The notes beneath the pieces are model-generated. The model saw only the letters and a list, made by a program, of their open reading frames with translations, was not told where the DNA came from and made no database searches. Shown piece by piece: positions 54,555 through 63,918 of a stretch of 64,000 bases of DNA. Source of the stretch: Bacteroidota bacterium (GTDB taxonomy: Bacteria > Bacteroidota > Ignavibacteria > Ignavibacteriales > Ignavibacteriaceae); assembly GCA_021824565.1 (NCBI GenBank), contig JAKAKL010000140.1, forward strand, positions 1 to 64,000, given 5' to 3'. Made by a program: the position numbers and the translations under genes. Positions within the stretch are counted from its first letter, which is position 1; each line of letters opens with the position of its first letter.

Positions 54555-55100
54555 TATTTTCCCTTAATATTAATATTATAATTCATATTATAAAAATAAT
54601 AAAATCAGAATTTAATATATAAGTAACATTCCGGTAACAATCACATAATACCGGGTGTTTATTTTCGCTTCTGAAAATTAAAAATAATTTTCTGTTTTAC
54701 CTTGATTCGCTTCTCCTTCAACCGGAAAAGCAATGTAACTATGTAAGCTGATCCGGTTGAATCTTATAAATCACAAGTCCGAACAAACCATTCCTTAGTA
54801 TGCTCAAGTGCACTACTTGAATTTTCCCGAGGTTGTAAATTATGTCAACCAATATTTCACCCGGTATAAATTCTGACAATGTAAATCTTTTAATATTATC
54901 CAGGCAGATTGTATAAACTAATTTTTTTAAAAAAAACTTTATGAACTTCATTAAAGATTTAACTTTTAATTTTTTTTACGATAATTAAATATGGTACTAA
55001 TTTCTACTTTGCAAAATTCATTAAAAGAAATTAACATATTCTAAATTTGTTTTGTAGCTCATGTAAAAAGTAATCCATTCTTAAAGGACGGAGGAAAACG
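54555..55100. other. AT-rich intergenic region upstream of the PrkA operon
   Basis: These 546 bases separate divergent genes and should hold the promoters of both. An open frame of 70 codons on the minus strand (54739-54951) has no ribosome binding site and no family resemblance, so I do not call it. A TAAATTTG stretch at 55042-55049 resembles the Bacteroidota -7 box, but I cannot find a partner at the right distance. A GGACGGAGGAAAACG ribosome binding site sits before the prkA ATG. Confidence 0.5.
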
Positions 55101-57164
55101 ATGAATAATAATTGTAATACTGTCGAATCCTATCTGAAGGAATTAAAAGAAGGACAGCACCATTTTGAAAATATTTTTGAATCACTTGCGAGAATGCTGT
55201 TTAGCAATTCCGAGTTTATTAAACCAACAATTGTCAACGGCAAAAATACGTACGACTTCATGCAGTTTCGTACAGGTAAAAAACATATTATAGGTTTGTT
55301 CGAGGTTATCAATAAATTTGTAGCTTTTATTAAAGATGCCGCCGAGAACGGCGAAAGCAAAGAGATGGCTTTTGTTCTGGTTGGAGAACCTGGCAACGGC
55401 AAAACTTTCTTTGTGGATTATCTTTCCGCGATGTACCGAAAGTTTGTTTCAATTCCTGAAAATAATAAATATACTTTCCGCTTTAAGCTGCCGAATGAAT
55501 TGGCTGGCTATGGTAACATTAGGCTTATTGAGTCTCAAACTTATGAAGATCCGATGATCTTGATGATGAACTTTTACAGGAATGAAAATGAAAATAAGTC
55601 TCATCTTTCCATGTATGGTTTTTCGGATAATGAGATTGATAAACTCTACGCAAATTATCGTCCGCTTGGCGCAGATACAGAATTTATTCTGAATGATTTG
55701 GTAACTTTCTACGACGGCGATATTGAAAAAGTAAAAGAACACATTGATATTGTTAAAGTTCCGATAAGCGAAACTCTTGGTACAATCACCGGCAAATATC
55801 CGGCTAAAGATAAATTAACCAGCAGCGGAGTAGACCTTGTCGGCGAAGAAAGTATTCAACGGCTCTTGCACATTACTAACACAAATAATCCTTACCGATT
55901 CGACCTTAGGAGAGGCGCATTAGCGCGTGTCAGCGGCGGCGGCATTCACTTTGCCGATGAAATTTTTAAGAACAAAACCGACCTGCTCAAAATTTATCTC
56001 GGTGTTGTTCAAAACCGAGTTATTGAGATCGATGCATTTAAATGGCCCATTGACACTTTTATTATCGCCACCAGTAATAACGCCGACGTTCAAAACTTCA
56101 GAGCTAACGATGAAGAAAAACCTATTCTTGATAGGTGTAAGTTTTGCTACGTAGCTCATAATACCAATTATAAACTTCAAGAAGACCTTACACATTATGC
56201 TTTAGGCGAAGGCGATAAAACAACTTTTATGGGCGAAAAGCTTCATATCGATCCCAACCTTTCTTATACTTTATCGGTTATAGTTACTCTCAGCAGGCTT
56301 CCGCGCTCGGAAGATAAACTTACTCCGGTTGAAATGATGAAGCTTGCCGCTGGCGAAGTTGCCGGTGAGAAAAGCGTTAAAACTTTAGCCGAAATAGTTG
56401 ACCAGCTCGAGCATGAATCAGACACTACAAAAAGATTTGGTCAAAAAGGATTGGGGCAGCGCGATCTTGCCCGCATTATAAACACGCAGCGCAGCTACTC
56501 TGAAACAAACGAAGGTAAATGTATGTTTACTCTAAACGTTTTTAAAGCTGCCGAGGAAGTTATCCTCGATTATATTCAAGACAACACCGAACGCGCAAAA
56601 TATTTTGAGGATTTAAATATTGCTAAAGACCTTTATAGAAAAAGAATCCGCACCGAAATGTTCAACGCTTTTATGGACGAACCGGCGGCAATTAAAAAAG
56701 ACGTGCTGATGTATGTTAACATGATAGTGGGCATGGGGCGCTCCGATATTGGACCGGATAAGATTATTACTTACCGCGATCCTCAGACAAATAAAATGCA
56801 GCCCATCAAAATTGACGAGCGTTTTGTAAATGCGGTTGAGAATGAACTTGAAATGAAAACGCATGAGCAGAAAGAATCCTTCAGAGGACAAATAAGAAAA
56901 ATTTATGCGCAGCGGCTTCAGACGGATAAGAACTATGACTTTATGGATAACGTTGATCTGGTAAAGGCTGTTACCGATACCCGGCTTAATTCCGATATTG
57001 CTTCAGCCGGTGGGCTAGTTGGTGCTTTGGCAAATCGTACTAATGAAGACAATGAGAAATTGTACAACAGAATTGTAACAACGATGAAAAGTAAACTGAA
57101 TTATTGTACTACTTGTGCACAAAAAACGATTGAGTTTTTCTGTACTCAAGATCATCAAACTTGA
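55101..57164 (+). CDS. prkA: PrkA-type AAA+ serine protein kinase
   Basis: The 687-residue protein has a PrkA AAA+ domain: Walker A GEPGNGKT at residues 95-102, Walker B-like GGIHFADEIFKN near 280, and sensor-like FIIATSNNADVQNF. A C-terminal helical domain follows (GQRDLARIINTQRS onwards), where the kinase function of PrkA is placed. Homologues are E. coli YeaG and Bacillus PrkA, linked to nutrient stress, nitrogen starvation and sporulation control. It is the first of four co-directional genes with 6-15 base gaps. A GGAGGA site precedes the ATG. Confidence 0.92.
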   Translation: MNNNCNTVESYLKELKEGQHHFENIFESLARMLFSNSEFIKPTIVNGKNTYDFMQFRTGKKHIIGLFEVINKFVAFIKDAAENGESKEMAFVLVGEPGNGKTFFVDYLSAMYRKFVSIPENNKYTFRFKLPNELAGYGNIRLIESQTYEDPMILMMNFYRNENENKSHLSMYGFSDNEIDKLYANYRPLGADTEFILNDLVTFYDGDIEKVKEHIDIVKVPISETLGTITGKYPAKDKLTSSGVDLVGEESIQRLLHITNTNNPYRFDLRRGALARVSGGGIHFADEIFKNKTDLLKIYLGVVQNRVIEIDAFKWPIDTFIIATSNNADVQNFRANDEEKPILDRCKFCYVAHNTNYKLQEDLTHYALGEGDKTTFMGEKLHIDPNLSYTLSVIVTLSRLPRSEDKLTPVEMMKLAAGEVAGEKSVKTLAEIVDQLEHESDTTKRFGQKGLGQRDLARIINTQRSYSETNEGKCMFTLNVFKAAEEVILDYIQDNTERAKYFEDLNIAKDLYRKRIRTEMFNAFMDEPAAIKKDVLMYVNMIVGMGRSDIGPDKIITYRDPQTNKMQPIKIDERFVNAVENELEMKTHEQKESFRGQIRKIYAQRLQTDKNYDFMDNVDLVKAVTDTRLNSDIASAGGLVGALANRTNEDNEKLYNRIVTTMKSKLNYCTTCAQKTIEFFCTQDHQT

Positions 57165-57177
57165 TATTACATCTTAA

Positions 57178-58536
57178 ATGAAAAATAAGAAATTATTATA
57201 TAGCGATCATAAGGGAAACAGAAAGCGGGAAGATATGATACGCCTGGAATCTGCAAAGAAGCATTTTGAAATTTTTGAATGCCCGAATTTGTGCGGACCT
57301 CAAAAAGGATTTCTCAGCTTCTATGACTACAGAGATACGGAATATCTTATAAACTATACTGCTGAAGGAACCTCTTTAAGCCGCCTCTTTACTCTCGATA
57401 AATTATTAGAGCGTGATAAACTGCGTGAGAAAGATGGATTCCCGAGAAAAATAAAACTCGGTAAGCTCGTTAAGCCTTCAAAAAACGGTAAAGACAGGAC
57501 TATAATTATTCCTACAACAAGTGAAGAAAAATTTTATCATTGGAGCGGACAGCCGACCGGTGATGAAGGTCCGTCTACAGGCGGAAGCGGCGAAGAAAAA
57601 GAAGGCGATGTAATCGGCGAAGAAGTGCTGCGGGAAGAAGAAGGCGAAGGACAAGGAGCCGGGCAAGGCAAGGGCGGCGAGCACGGCGAAGGCGCTGAAG
57701 CTTATGAAATCGGACGTATCTTAACCGAGCAGTTTGAACTTCCTAACATAAAGGAGAAAGGTAAAAAAACTTCGCTTACAAAATTCACTTATGAGCTTAC
57801 CGATAAAATGAGAGGCACCGGTCAAATTCTTGATAAGAAATCCACGCTTAAGCAAGTAATTAAAACTAATCTGGCACTTGGAAATATTTCAAAGGATGAA
57901 CCGATAGATTCTGAAAAGATTGTTTTCTCGCCTGATGACAGAATTTATCATATCTTATCGCGGGAAAAAGATTTTGAATCGCAAGCGATAGTTTTCTTCG
58001 TGCGCGATTATTCCGGCTCTATGCAGGGCAAGCCCACTGAGGTGATCGTTTCTCAGCATATATATATTCATAGCTGGCTGGTTTATCAATACAAACGTCA
58101 GGTAGAAAGCAGGTTTATTGTTCACGATACAGAAGCGCAGGAGGTTCCGGACTTTTTCACTTACTTTAATAAATCTGTTGCGGGAGGTACCGATATTGCT
58201 TCCGCTTATAGACTCGTTAATAAAATTGTTGAAGAAGAACATCTGATTCGCGATTACAATATTTATGTTTTCCACGGCACCGATGGTGATGACTGGGACG
58301 ATGAGGAATCAGAAGCCGTTCGCGAGCTTGAGAAAATTTTGAAGTACGCAAGCCGCTTCGGAATTACAATCGCTAAAAATAATTATTCCATGCGAAGCAC
58401 CACCGTAGTTGAAAATTATCTTAACGAATCAAAGTTGCTTGAGAAATATTCTGACGTTCTTCACGTTGATATTTTTAATGCTGAAGAAGCTACCGAAGAT
58501 AGAATTATTCAAAGTATTAAAGCCTTAATTAGCTGA
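57178..58536 (+). CDS. DUF444 (YeaH/YhbH) protein with von Willebrand-like MIDAS
   Basis: The 452-residue protein belongs to the YeaH/YhbH family. A central acidic, glycine-rich linker (about 130-180, for example EGEGQGAGQGKGGEHGEG) precedes a C-terminal vWA-like domain whose MIDAS motif is Asp277-x-Ser279-x-Ser281 (RDYSGSMQGKP), with GGTDIASAY and HGTDGDDWDDEE supplying further metal-site residues. The partner of PrkA in E. coli and Bacillus has this same family. AAA+ plus vWA pairs generally act as metal-dependent substrate-handling machines; that is inference here. Confidence 0.93.
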   Translation: MKNKKLLYSDHKGNRKREDMIRLESAKKHFEIFECPNLCGPQKGFLSFYDYRDTEYLINYTAEGTSLSRLFTLDKLLERDKLREKDGFPRKIKLGKLVKPSKNGKDRTIIIPTTSEEKFYHWSGQPTGDEGPSTGGSGEEKEGDVIGEEVLREEEGEGQGAGQGKGGEHGEGAEAYEIGRILTEQFELPNIKEKGKKTSLTKFTYELTDKMRGTGQILDKKSTLKQVIKTNLALGNISKDEPIDSEKIVFSPDDRIYHILSREKDFESQAIVFFVRDYSGSMQGKPTEVIVSQHIYIHSWLVYQYKRQVESRFIVHDTEAQEVPDFFTYFNKSVAGGTDIASAYRLVNKIVEEEHLIRDYNIYVFHGTDGDDWDDEESEAVRELEKILKYASRFGITIAKNNYSMRSTTVVENYLNESKLLEKYSDVLHVDIFNAEEATEDRIIQSIKALIS

Positions 58537-58542
58537 TTTAAA

Positions 58543-60174
58543 ATGGAATTAATAGATCAACATACAAAGCGGATCATGGAAGGCTGCAAAGAACGCGCGG
58601 CTGATGCAGGGCTTCGCTTCGGCAAAGAAACTTTGGAATACATGGTTACAAATACTGATCTGCTGGAGCTTTCTCCCAAAAATATGATCCCTACTCTTTA
58701 TGATTATTGGTTTCAGGATATCGAAGTCCTTCATGGTAAAGGAGAATATGAGTACTATCCTAACAATCCTTACGAAACAGTTATCAATACCAGGCCTGCT
58801 ATTTCGTTTTATAATAATGAAAATCCCGACTGGATGAATGTGATGATCTTTTATCACGTAATTGCTCATATAGATTTTTTTCAGAACAATAAATTTTTTG
58901 AGCAGACGTGGGATTACGATTTTAAAGAAAAAGCTCTGACTGAGAAAAGAATTATCTCAAAGCTGCGGTCACAGAAGGGACGTGTTGTAGATTATTTAAT
59001 TGAGTTCTCTCGCGGGATAGATAATCTTGTCGGATATTTTAACGAGCTTACCGAAAAGGAAGAGACCGACCTTTTTAAGCTTCCCGAGCAGGTAGATTTT
59101 TATTTCAATCATTTCCTTCAAAGCAAGCCCTCGATGGAAATGCAAATGTACCTGAAGGAAATAGAAAGGTACAATGGCATTCAAGGCACGAATAATAAAT
59201 CCAAAGAAGAAATTTTCTTTGCTGATGTGATTGAGAAAAATCCGGAGTTCGAAGAGATGCTTAATAAGCACAAGAAAGAACAGCAGCAAAATAAAAAGAT
59301 GGACTTAATCCAGTATATAGCGGAAGAAAGCGGCTTCATTAATAAAGAAGAAAACTTGTGGATGAAAACTGTGCTCGGCATTATACGCGATACGGCGATT
59401 TATTTTTCGCCGCAGATTAGGACTAAAATTATGAATGAAGGATGGGCAAGCTACTGGCATGAAAAGCTCTTTCTTCAAGACGACCGTATTCGCGGAAATG
59501 AAGTTGCATTTGCTAAGGTAAATGCACGAGTAACTTCACTATCAAAAGTCGGATTAAATCCGTATGCAATCGGCTGGAGATTGTTCATGCACATTGAAGA
59601 CATGGCAAATAAAGGGAAATATTCAAATGATTACAGACGTTTAAACAGCATTGATAAGAGGGATGAATATAATTCAAAAGCAGGCAAGGGGCTTGACTTT
59701 ATATTTAAAGTCAGAGAGAATTATTGCGACCAAACTTTTCTTAATACATTTATCGATCAGGAGTTTGTCGATAAGCATAAATTAATGGTGGTGGGACAAA
59801 GAATTAATCCTTCTAAAAACCGTAAAGAATATTATGTGAAAAGCAGGAAGATGAAGGATTACAAGAATATGATAATCGATTCTTTGTATCATCCGCCTTA
59901 TGTTAAATTCACTACGAAGAGCGACGGCACTCTTTATCTTAATCATAAATTTGAAGAAAAAGAATTATACAGAGATTACATCGCGAATACTATGATCGGA
60001 CTTGAATACTTATGGGGAAGCAAAGTTCAGCTTGAAACGATGGAACTCGACTGGGAAAAAATGAATAAAGAAACCGACAGCAAAAGCCCGGATGATATTG
60101 CAACGATCAATCCTCTTTTCAGAAAGGTTTTATATACCGTTGAAAATAAGCAAGTAAAAAAAGAAGTTCTTTAA
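58543..60174 (+). CDS. SpoVR/YcgB-family protein
   Basis: The 543-residue protein matches SpoVR: early PTLYDYWFQDIEVLHGKGEY region, NNPDWMN-type segment followed by VIAHIDFFQNNKFF, and the hallmark NEGWASYWHEKL at residues 298-309. SpoVR affects spore cortex assembly in Bacillus, and YcgB is co-regulated with YeaG/YeaH in E. coli; the biochemical role is unknown. Its conserved His/Glu-rich motifs would fit a metal-dependent enzyme. It starts six bases after the DUF444 gene stop. Confidence 0.93.
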   Translation: MELIDQHTKRIMEGCKERAADAGLRFGKETLEYMVTNTDLLELSPKNMIPTLYDYWFQDIEVLHGKGEYEYYPNNPYETVINTRPAISFYNNENPDWMNVMIFYHVIAHIDFFQNNKFFEQTWDYDFKEKALTEKRIISKLRSQKGRVVDYLIEFSRGIDNLVGYFNELTEKEETDLFKLPEQVDFYFNHFLQSKPSMEMQMYLKEIERYNGIQGTNNKSKEEIFFADVIEKNPEFEEMLNKHKKEQQQNKKMDLIQYIAEESGFINKEENLWMKTVLGIIRDTAIYFSPQIRTKIMNEGWASYWHEKLFLQDDRIRGNEVAFAKVNARVTSLSKVGLNPYAIGWRLFMHIEDMANKGKYSNDYRRLNSIDKRDEYNSKAGKGLDFIFKVRENYCDQTFLNTFIDQEFVDKHKLMVVGQRINPSKNRKEYYVKSRKMKDYKNMIIDSLYHPPYVKFTTKSDGTLYLNHKFEEKELYRDYIANTMIGLEYLWGSKVQLETMELDWEKMNKETDSKSPDDIATINPLFRKVLYTVENKQVKKEVL

Positions 60175-60189
60175 AAGATAATTTTTATT

Positions 60190-62457
60190 ATGACCTCAAG
60201 ATTTTATAACTCGAAAGATATAATTAACCTGCTCGATGGAAAACTCAAGAAGCGTGAGAAAGGATCTATTATCCCTTTCAGCGAGTTCTTAGCAAAAACT
60301 CATGACGACCCGCTTCATTATTTTAGAAATGTTTTCCAGCTCTTCAGCAATATGCTCTATTATTATATCGACATTGAAGACGAATATAAAGACGACCCGG
60401 AAAGTATTAATTATAAAACAGTTGATTGTAAAAGGCTATTTATCGAAGGCACCGACACACCGTTCTTTGCCGATCTTCCGCTTGCCAACCGTTTGCTGGG
60501 CTTTGCGGATTCATTTAAAGAAGGCGCACAGCAGAATAAGATTTATGTTTTTATTGGTCCTCCAGGCAGCGGAAAAAGTACATTCTTAAATAATCTTCTG
60601 CAAAAATTTGAAGAGTACACACACAGCGCCGAAGGAATTAATTATGAAGTCCTATGGCGTTTAGACAATAGTAAGATAGGAAACAGCATTGCTCCGATAG
60701 TACGGGAAGCTTTGGATGAATATTACAAAAAGCAAAACGATCATACGCACGCGCAATCAGACTTTCTTGAAGTGCCGTGTCCCAGCCACGATCATCCAAT
60801 ACTTGTTATACCAAAGGAGTACCGTGCAGAGATAATAAATAAAATTATAAAGGATGACGTCCGCCTAAAAATATTTTATAAAAAAGAATATGAGTGGCTC
60901 TTTACTGATAACGCATGCACTATCTGCACTTCAATGTATGACGCGCTGATTAATAGACTCAGTTCTCCTGCAGAAGTATTTGAGATGCTTTACGCAAAGC
61001 GGTATTATTATAACCGCCGCCTTGGATACGGCATCAGCGTTTTTAATACCGCCGATAACGAGCCGGAAAAAATTGTTTTCACCAACGAAGAATTGCAGAG
61101 ACAATTAAGCTTTCGGTTTCGAGACAGCAATCTGATACAGTACTTGTTTTCACGTTATGCAAGAACCAACAACGGGGTTTTTGCTATTATGGATGTTAAA
61201 GGCTATAACGAAAAGAGATTTTTAAATCTTCACGGAATTATCAGCGAAGGCATTCATAAAATTGAAGACATCGAAGAGAACGTGAATTCATTATTCATTG
61301 CCGTGATGAATCCGGAAGACAAGCAGAAGATATCTTCTTTAGAATCCTTTAAAGATAGAATTATAGAGATTAATGTGAACTATATTCTAAATTACTCTGA
61401 AGAAGTTAAAATCTATCTTCACTCTTTCGGCGATCAGATACAAAAATATTTTCTTCCCGGCGTGCTGGAAAATTTTGCAAAGATAATTATAAGCTCCCGC
61501 TTGAATATTAATTCTTCCGCGATCAATGAATGGATTAAGGATGCAAAACAATATGCAAAATACTGCGACGATAATCTTTTGCTTTTGAAGCTGAGCATAT
61601 ACTCGAATAAAATTCCCGATTGGCTCACGGATGAAGATCGTAAAAAGTTTGATAAGAAAATACGTCTCAGGATTATTAAAGAGTCTGATAAAGAAGGAAA
61701 GACCGGCTTTTCGGGAAGGGAATCTATATATATTTTTGACGAGTTCTTTAATTCAATAAAGAAATCGAATGGCAATGCTAACGAGGAAGTCACTAAAATT
61801 ACTATGGAAGATATTCACTCATTCTTCAAAAAGCATGAGCATTATTGCGAACGGATTCCAAAAGGATTTATTGATTCAATAATTAGGCTGTATAACTACA
61901 ACGTAATGCAGGAAATTAAGGAGTCTCTTTTCCATCAGAACGAAGAAAGAATCAGTAAGGATATTCAGAATTATCTTTTTGCCTCAAACTATGATGTAGG
62001 CGAAAAGCTGCTTTGCCCTTATACAAAAGAAACAATCGAGATAACCGAACAGTTCTTGAATTCAATAGAACAATATCTGCTTCCGAATAATGTTTCTAAC
62101 TCAGGACGCAGAAAATTCCGCGAAGAAACCGCCGTCAAGGTAGGAATGAGCATTCAGCAAATGACTGAGCCAGCCAATCTGCAGGATACCGCTATCTACA
62201 ATGAATTATATTCCGATTATATAAATAATTTAAGAGAACACATTTTTCAGCCCTTTATGGAGTATCCCGCTTTTGAAAGCGCTATAAAAGAATACGGCTC
62301 GCCGAAATTTGAAGTATATGATAATAGAACAAAGGAAGAGGTCAGTTATTTAATAAAAAACCTTGCGGATAAATTTCATTACTCAAAAGAAGGAGCTAAG
62401 CACGTCTGTCTTTACGTTATTAGGAATAAAATTGCAGAAAATTTTATTTCAGATTAA
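60190..62457 (+). CDS. Second, divergent PrkA-type AAA+ ATPase
   Basis: The 755-residue protein is a distant PrkA paralogue. Walker A is PPGSGKST at residues 124-131. The expected Walker B region reads VFAIMDVKGYNEKRFLNLHG, with Asp where PrkA has the catalytic acidic pair, followed by a PrkA-like LFIAVMNPEDKQKI. A large insertion after the Walker A (about 150-290) includes VPCPSHDHPILVIPKEYR, and DNACTICTSM could bind metal. It closes the operon. The missing second acidic residue suggests altered ATP hydrolysis. Pairing of two PrkA-type proteins with DUF444 and SpoVR occurs in some non-sporing bacteria. Confidence 0.85.
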   Translation: MTSRFYNSKDIINLLDGKLKKREKGSIIPFSEFLAKTHDDPLHYFRNVFQLFSNMLYYYIDIEDEYKDDPESINYKTVDCKRLFIEGTDTPFFADLPLANRLLGFADSFKEGAQQNKIYVFIGPPGSGKSTFLNNLLQKFEEYTHSAEGINYEVLWRLDNSKIGNSIAPIVREALDEYYKKQNDHTHAQSDFLEVPCPSHDHPILVIPKEYRAEIINKIIKDDVRLKIFYKKEYEWLFTDNACTICTSMYDALINRLSSPAEVFEMLYAKRYYYNRRLGYGISVFNTADNEPEKIVFTNEELQRQLSFRFRDSNLIQYLFSRYARTNNGVFAIMDVKGYNEKRFLNLHGIISEGIHKIEDIEENVNSLFIAVMNPEDKQKISSLESFKDRIIEINVNYILNYSEEVKIYLHSFGDQIQKYFLPGVLENFAKIIISSRLNINSSAINEWIKDAKQYAKYCDDNLLLLKLSIYSNKIPDWLTDEDRKKFDKKIRLRIIKESDKEGKTGFSGRESIYIFDEFFNSIKKSNGNANEEVTKITMEDIHSFFKKHEHYCERIPKGFIDSIIRLYNYNVMQEIKESLFHQNEERISKDIQNYLFASNYDVGEKLLCPYTKETIEITEQFLNSIEQYLLPNNVSNSGRRKFREETAVKVGMSIQQMTEPANLQDTAIYNELYSDYINNLREHIFQPFMEYPAFESAIKEYGSPKFEVYDNRTKEEVSYLIKNLADKFHYSKEGAKHVCLYVIRNKIAENFISD

Positions 62458-62560
62458 CAACGCTGCTTAAAGTGAATAAACAATCAAAAATATTTGATAT
62501 GCAGCCTTGACAAATAAGGAGATAGTCTTTAATTTTGAAAGCCTTTTTAAGAAAAAATAT

Positions 62561-62632
62561 TCCGCGATAGCTCAATGGTGGAGCATTCGGCTGTTAACCG
62601 AAGGGTTGCAGGTTCGAGCCCTGCTCGCGGAG
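62561..62632 (+). tRNA. tRNA-Asn (anticodon GUU)
   Basis: The 72-base sequence has an acceptor stem TCCGCGA / TCGCGGA, D arm TAGCTCAATGGTGGAGCA, anticodon loop CTGTTAA with anticodon GTT, and T arm GCAGGTTCGAGCCCTGC. The discriminator is G and CCA is not encoded. A terminator follows ten bases later. Confidence 0.97.
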
Positions 62633-62641
62633 CACAAAGTC

Positions 62642-62675
62642 AAGCCCCGATTTATTCGGGGCTTTTGTTTTTTTT
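62642..62675 (+). terminator. Terminator after tRNA-Asn
   Basis: A 9-bp stem, AAGCCCCGA (62642-62650) with TCGGGGCTT (62656-62664), a five-base loop and a T tract interrupted by one G. Confidence 0.93.
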
Positions 62676-62745
62676 AATAAAAATTTTAACTTTTATATTA
62701 AATAAATTTCTCTTTTAATTAAAATATGTGAATGAGAAAAATAAT

Positions 62746-62952
62746 ATGAACAGTATAATAGACCTGCATGATCTTCCAGAAAAAGATGTTCAGTTTATTC
62801 GACAGCTTGTTGATCTGCTAAAAGAAAAAAAACTAGGGAGTATGAAAAAAATAAGCGGTAAAAGACAAGAGAAAAGAATTAAGCTTCCAACATACAGTTT
62901 AGGTGCTGTGCGTGGGTCCTTAAGCCGCAAAGAAATTTATGATTACCTCTGA
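62746..62952 (+). CDS. VapB/RelB-like antitoxin
   Basis: The 68-residue protein has a short helical N-terminus (IIDLHDLPEKDVQFIRQLVD), a basic central part (KKISGKRQEKRIKLP) and a C-terminus YSLGAVRGSLSRKEIYDYL that resembles the toxin-binding tail of VapB-type antitoxins. Its 3' end overlaps the PIN-toxin start by 14 bases, which is the strongest evidence. A GTG at 62728 is an alternative start. The DNA-binding fold is not typical AbrB or ribbon-helix-helix by eye. Confidence 0.75.
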   Translation: MNSIIDLHDLPEKDVQFIRQLVDLLKEKKLGSMKKISGKRQEKRIKLPTYSLGAVRGSLSRKEIYDYL

Positions 62953-63397
62953 AACTGGTCTTGTCGATACCAATGTTCTTGTCTATGCAATAAATGAAAA
63001 TGCGAAGCAGCATAATGCATCCCGTAAACTTGTAGAAGCAGGCTTGAATGGTGAAATATCAATTTGTTTTACCCCGCAAGTTCTCTCAGAATTTTTTGCA
63101 ACTGTAACTAACCCGAAACAAATTACAAAGGTCCTATCCCGTAAAAATGCTATTTCTGAGATAGAAGATTATTTCCTTAAAGGTGTCGGCGATTTGGTAT
63201 TTGTCCAAAGAAATACAATTGATAAAATAATTGAGTTGCTCAAAAAATACCCTATAAGCGCTCAAGACATATTTGACTTACAACTAGTTGCTACTATGCT
63301 GTCAAATAATGTTGCCCGCCTATATACATATAACGATAAAGACTTTTCCTTTTATTCTGAAATCGAAGTACTCAATCCTGAGTCGGCAAAATTATGA
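62939..63397 (+). CDS. VapC-like PIN-domain toxin
   Basis: The 152-residue protein begins GLVDTNVLVYAINE, with the first PIN Asp at residue 10, has SEFFATVTNP with the conserved acidic residue of the second motif, and ISAQDIFDLQLVATML with further Asp residues, then YTYNDKDFSFY. The acidic quartet of a PIN ribonuclease is therefore present. It should cleave RNA unless bound by the upstream antitoxin. The pair lies directly after a tRNA gene, a frequent integration neighbourhood. Confidence 0.88.
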   Translation: MITSETGLVDTNVLVYAINENAKQHNASRKLVEAGLNGEISICFTPQVLSEFFATVTNPKQITKVLSRKNAISEIEDYFLKGVGDLVFVQRNTIDKIIELLKKYPISAQDIFDLQLVATMLSNNVARLYTYNDKDFSFYSEIEVLNPESAKL

Positions 63398-63482
63398 TAT
63401 TAATACTTACATGAGGGTTTATAGAAATTAATTTTCCTCTCAATCACTTAATTGTGGACTACTCTTTATGTGCTTTTAACGC

Positions 63483-63914
63483 TTAAACCGCTCTGGCTAT
63501 TAAATAAGAAATTATTATTACAAGAATTGTTGAAAAAATTGTTGTTAACGAAAGCCCGATTAACTCGTTCCTCGCTTTGTTCTTTCTCCTGTTGAGCATT
63601 TTACTTTCTTCAGCTTTCGACCTGTAATCGCCCTGCCTTATCTCCCAGTACTTTGTCCTCGGAAGACGCTTTATCCTTTCCGCCTGAACTCCGGCTTCAT
63701 TATGTTTGTACGGCGAGGTTGTTTGAGTCAGCCTATATACCGGAGAAGATTTCTTTGGTATTAGCACCTCAAAGGTCGATACCGAGTACCACCAGTCATC
63801 CGGCAGCTTTACCTCTGCTGTCTTCTTTATTTTTTGAACGGCGCTTATCTCTTCAAGCTTCCTGTCTTCTATTCTCTTTACTCCGCTGACGGAGTTTATT
63901 AACGGTTCTATCAT
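63483..63914 (-). CDS. Unrecognised protein with C-terminal membrane anchor
   Basis: This 143-residue protein is not recognised. It is charged for most of its length (KKTAEVKLPDDWWYSVSTFE, VQAERIKRLPRTKYWEIRQG, EESKMLNRRKNKARNEL) and ends in one hydrophobic helix (SLTTIFSTILVIIISYLIA). The layout suggests a tail-anchored or C-terminally inserted inner-membrane protein. A short frame that ends four bases upstream on the same strand suggests an operon continuing outside the window. Confidence 0.6.
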   Translation of the reverse strand: MIEPLINSVSGVKRIEDRKLEEISAVQKIKKTAEVKLPDDWWYSVSTFEVLIPKKSSPVYRLTQTTSPYKHNEAGVQAERIKRLPRTKYWEIRQGDYRSKAEESKMLNRRKNKARNELIGLSLTTIFSTILVIIISYLIARAV

Positions 63915-63918
63915 CTTT

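Noticed and set aside
54739-54951. 70-codon open frame on the minus strand upstream of prkA
   Set aside because: No ribosome binding site, no family resemblance and no coding-like context; the region is AT-rich and probably regulatory.
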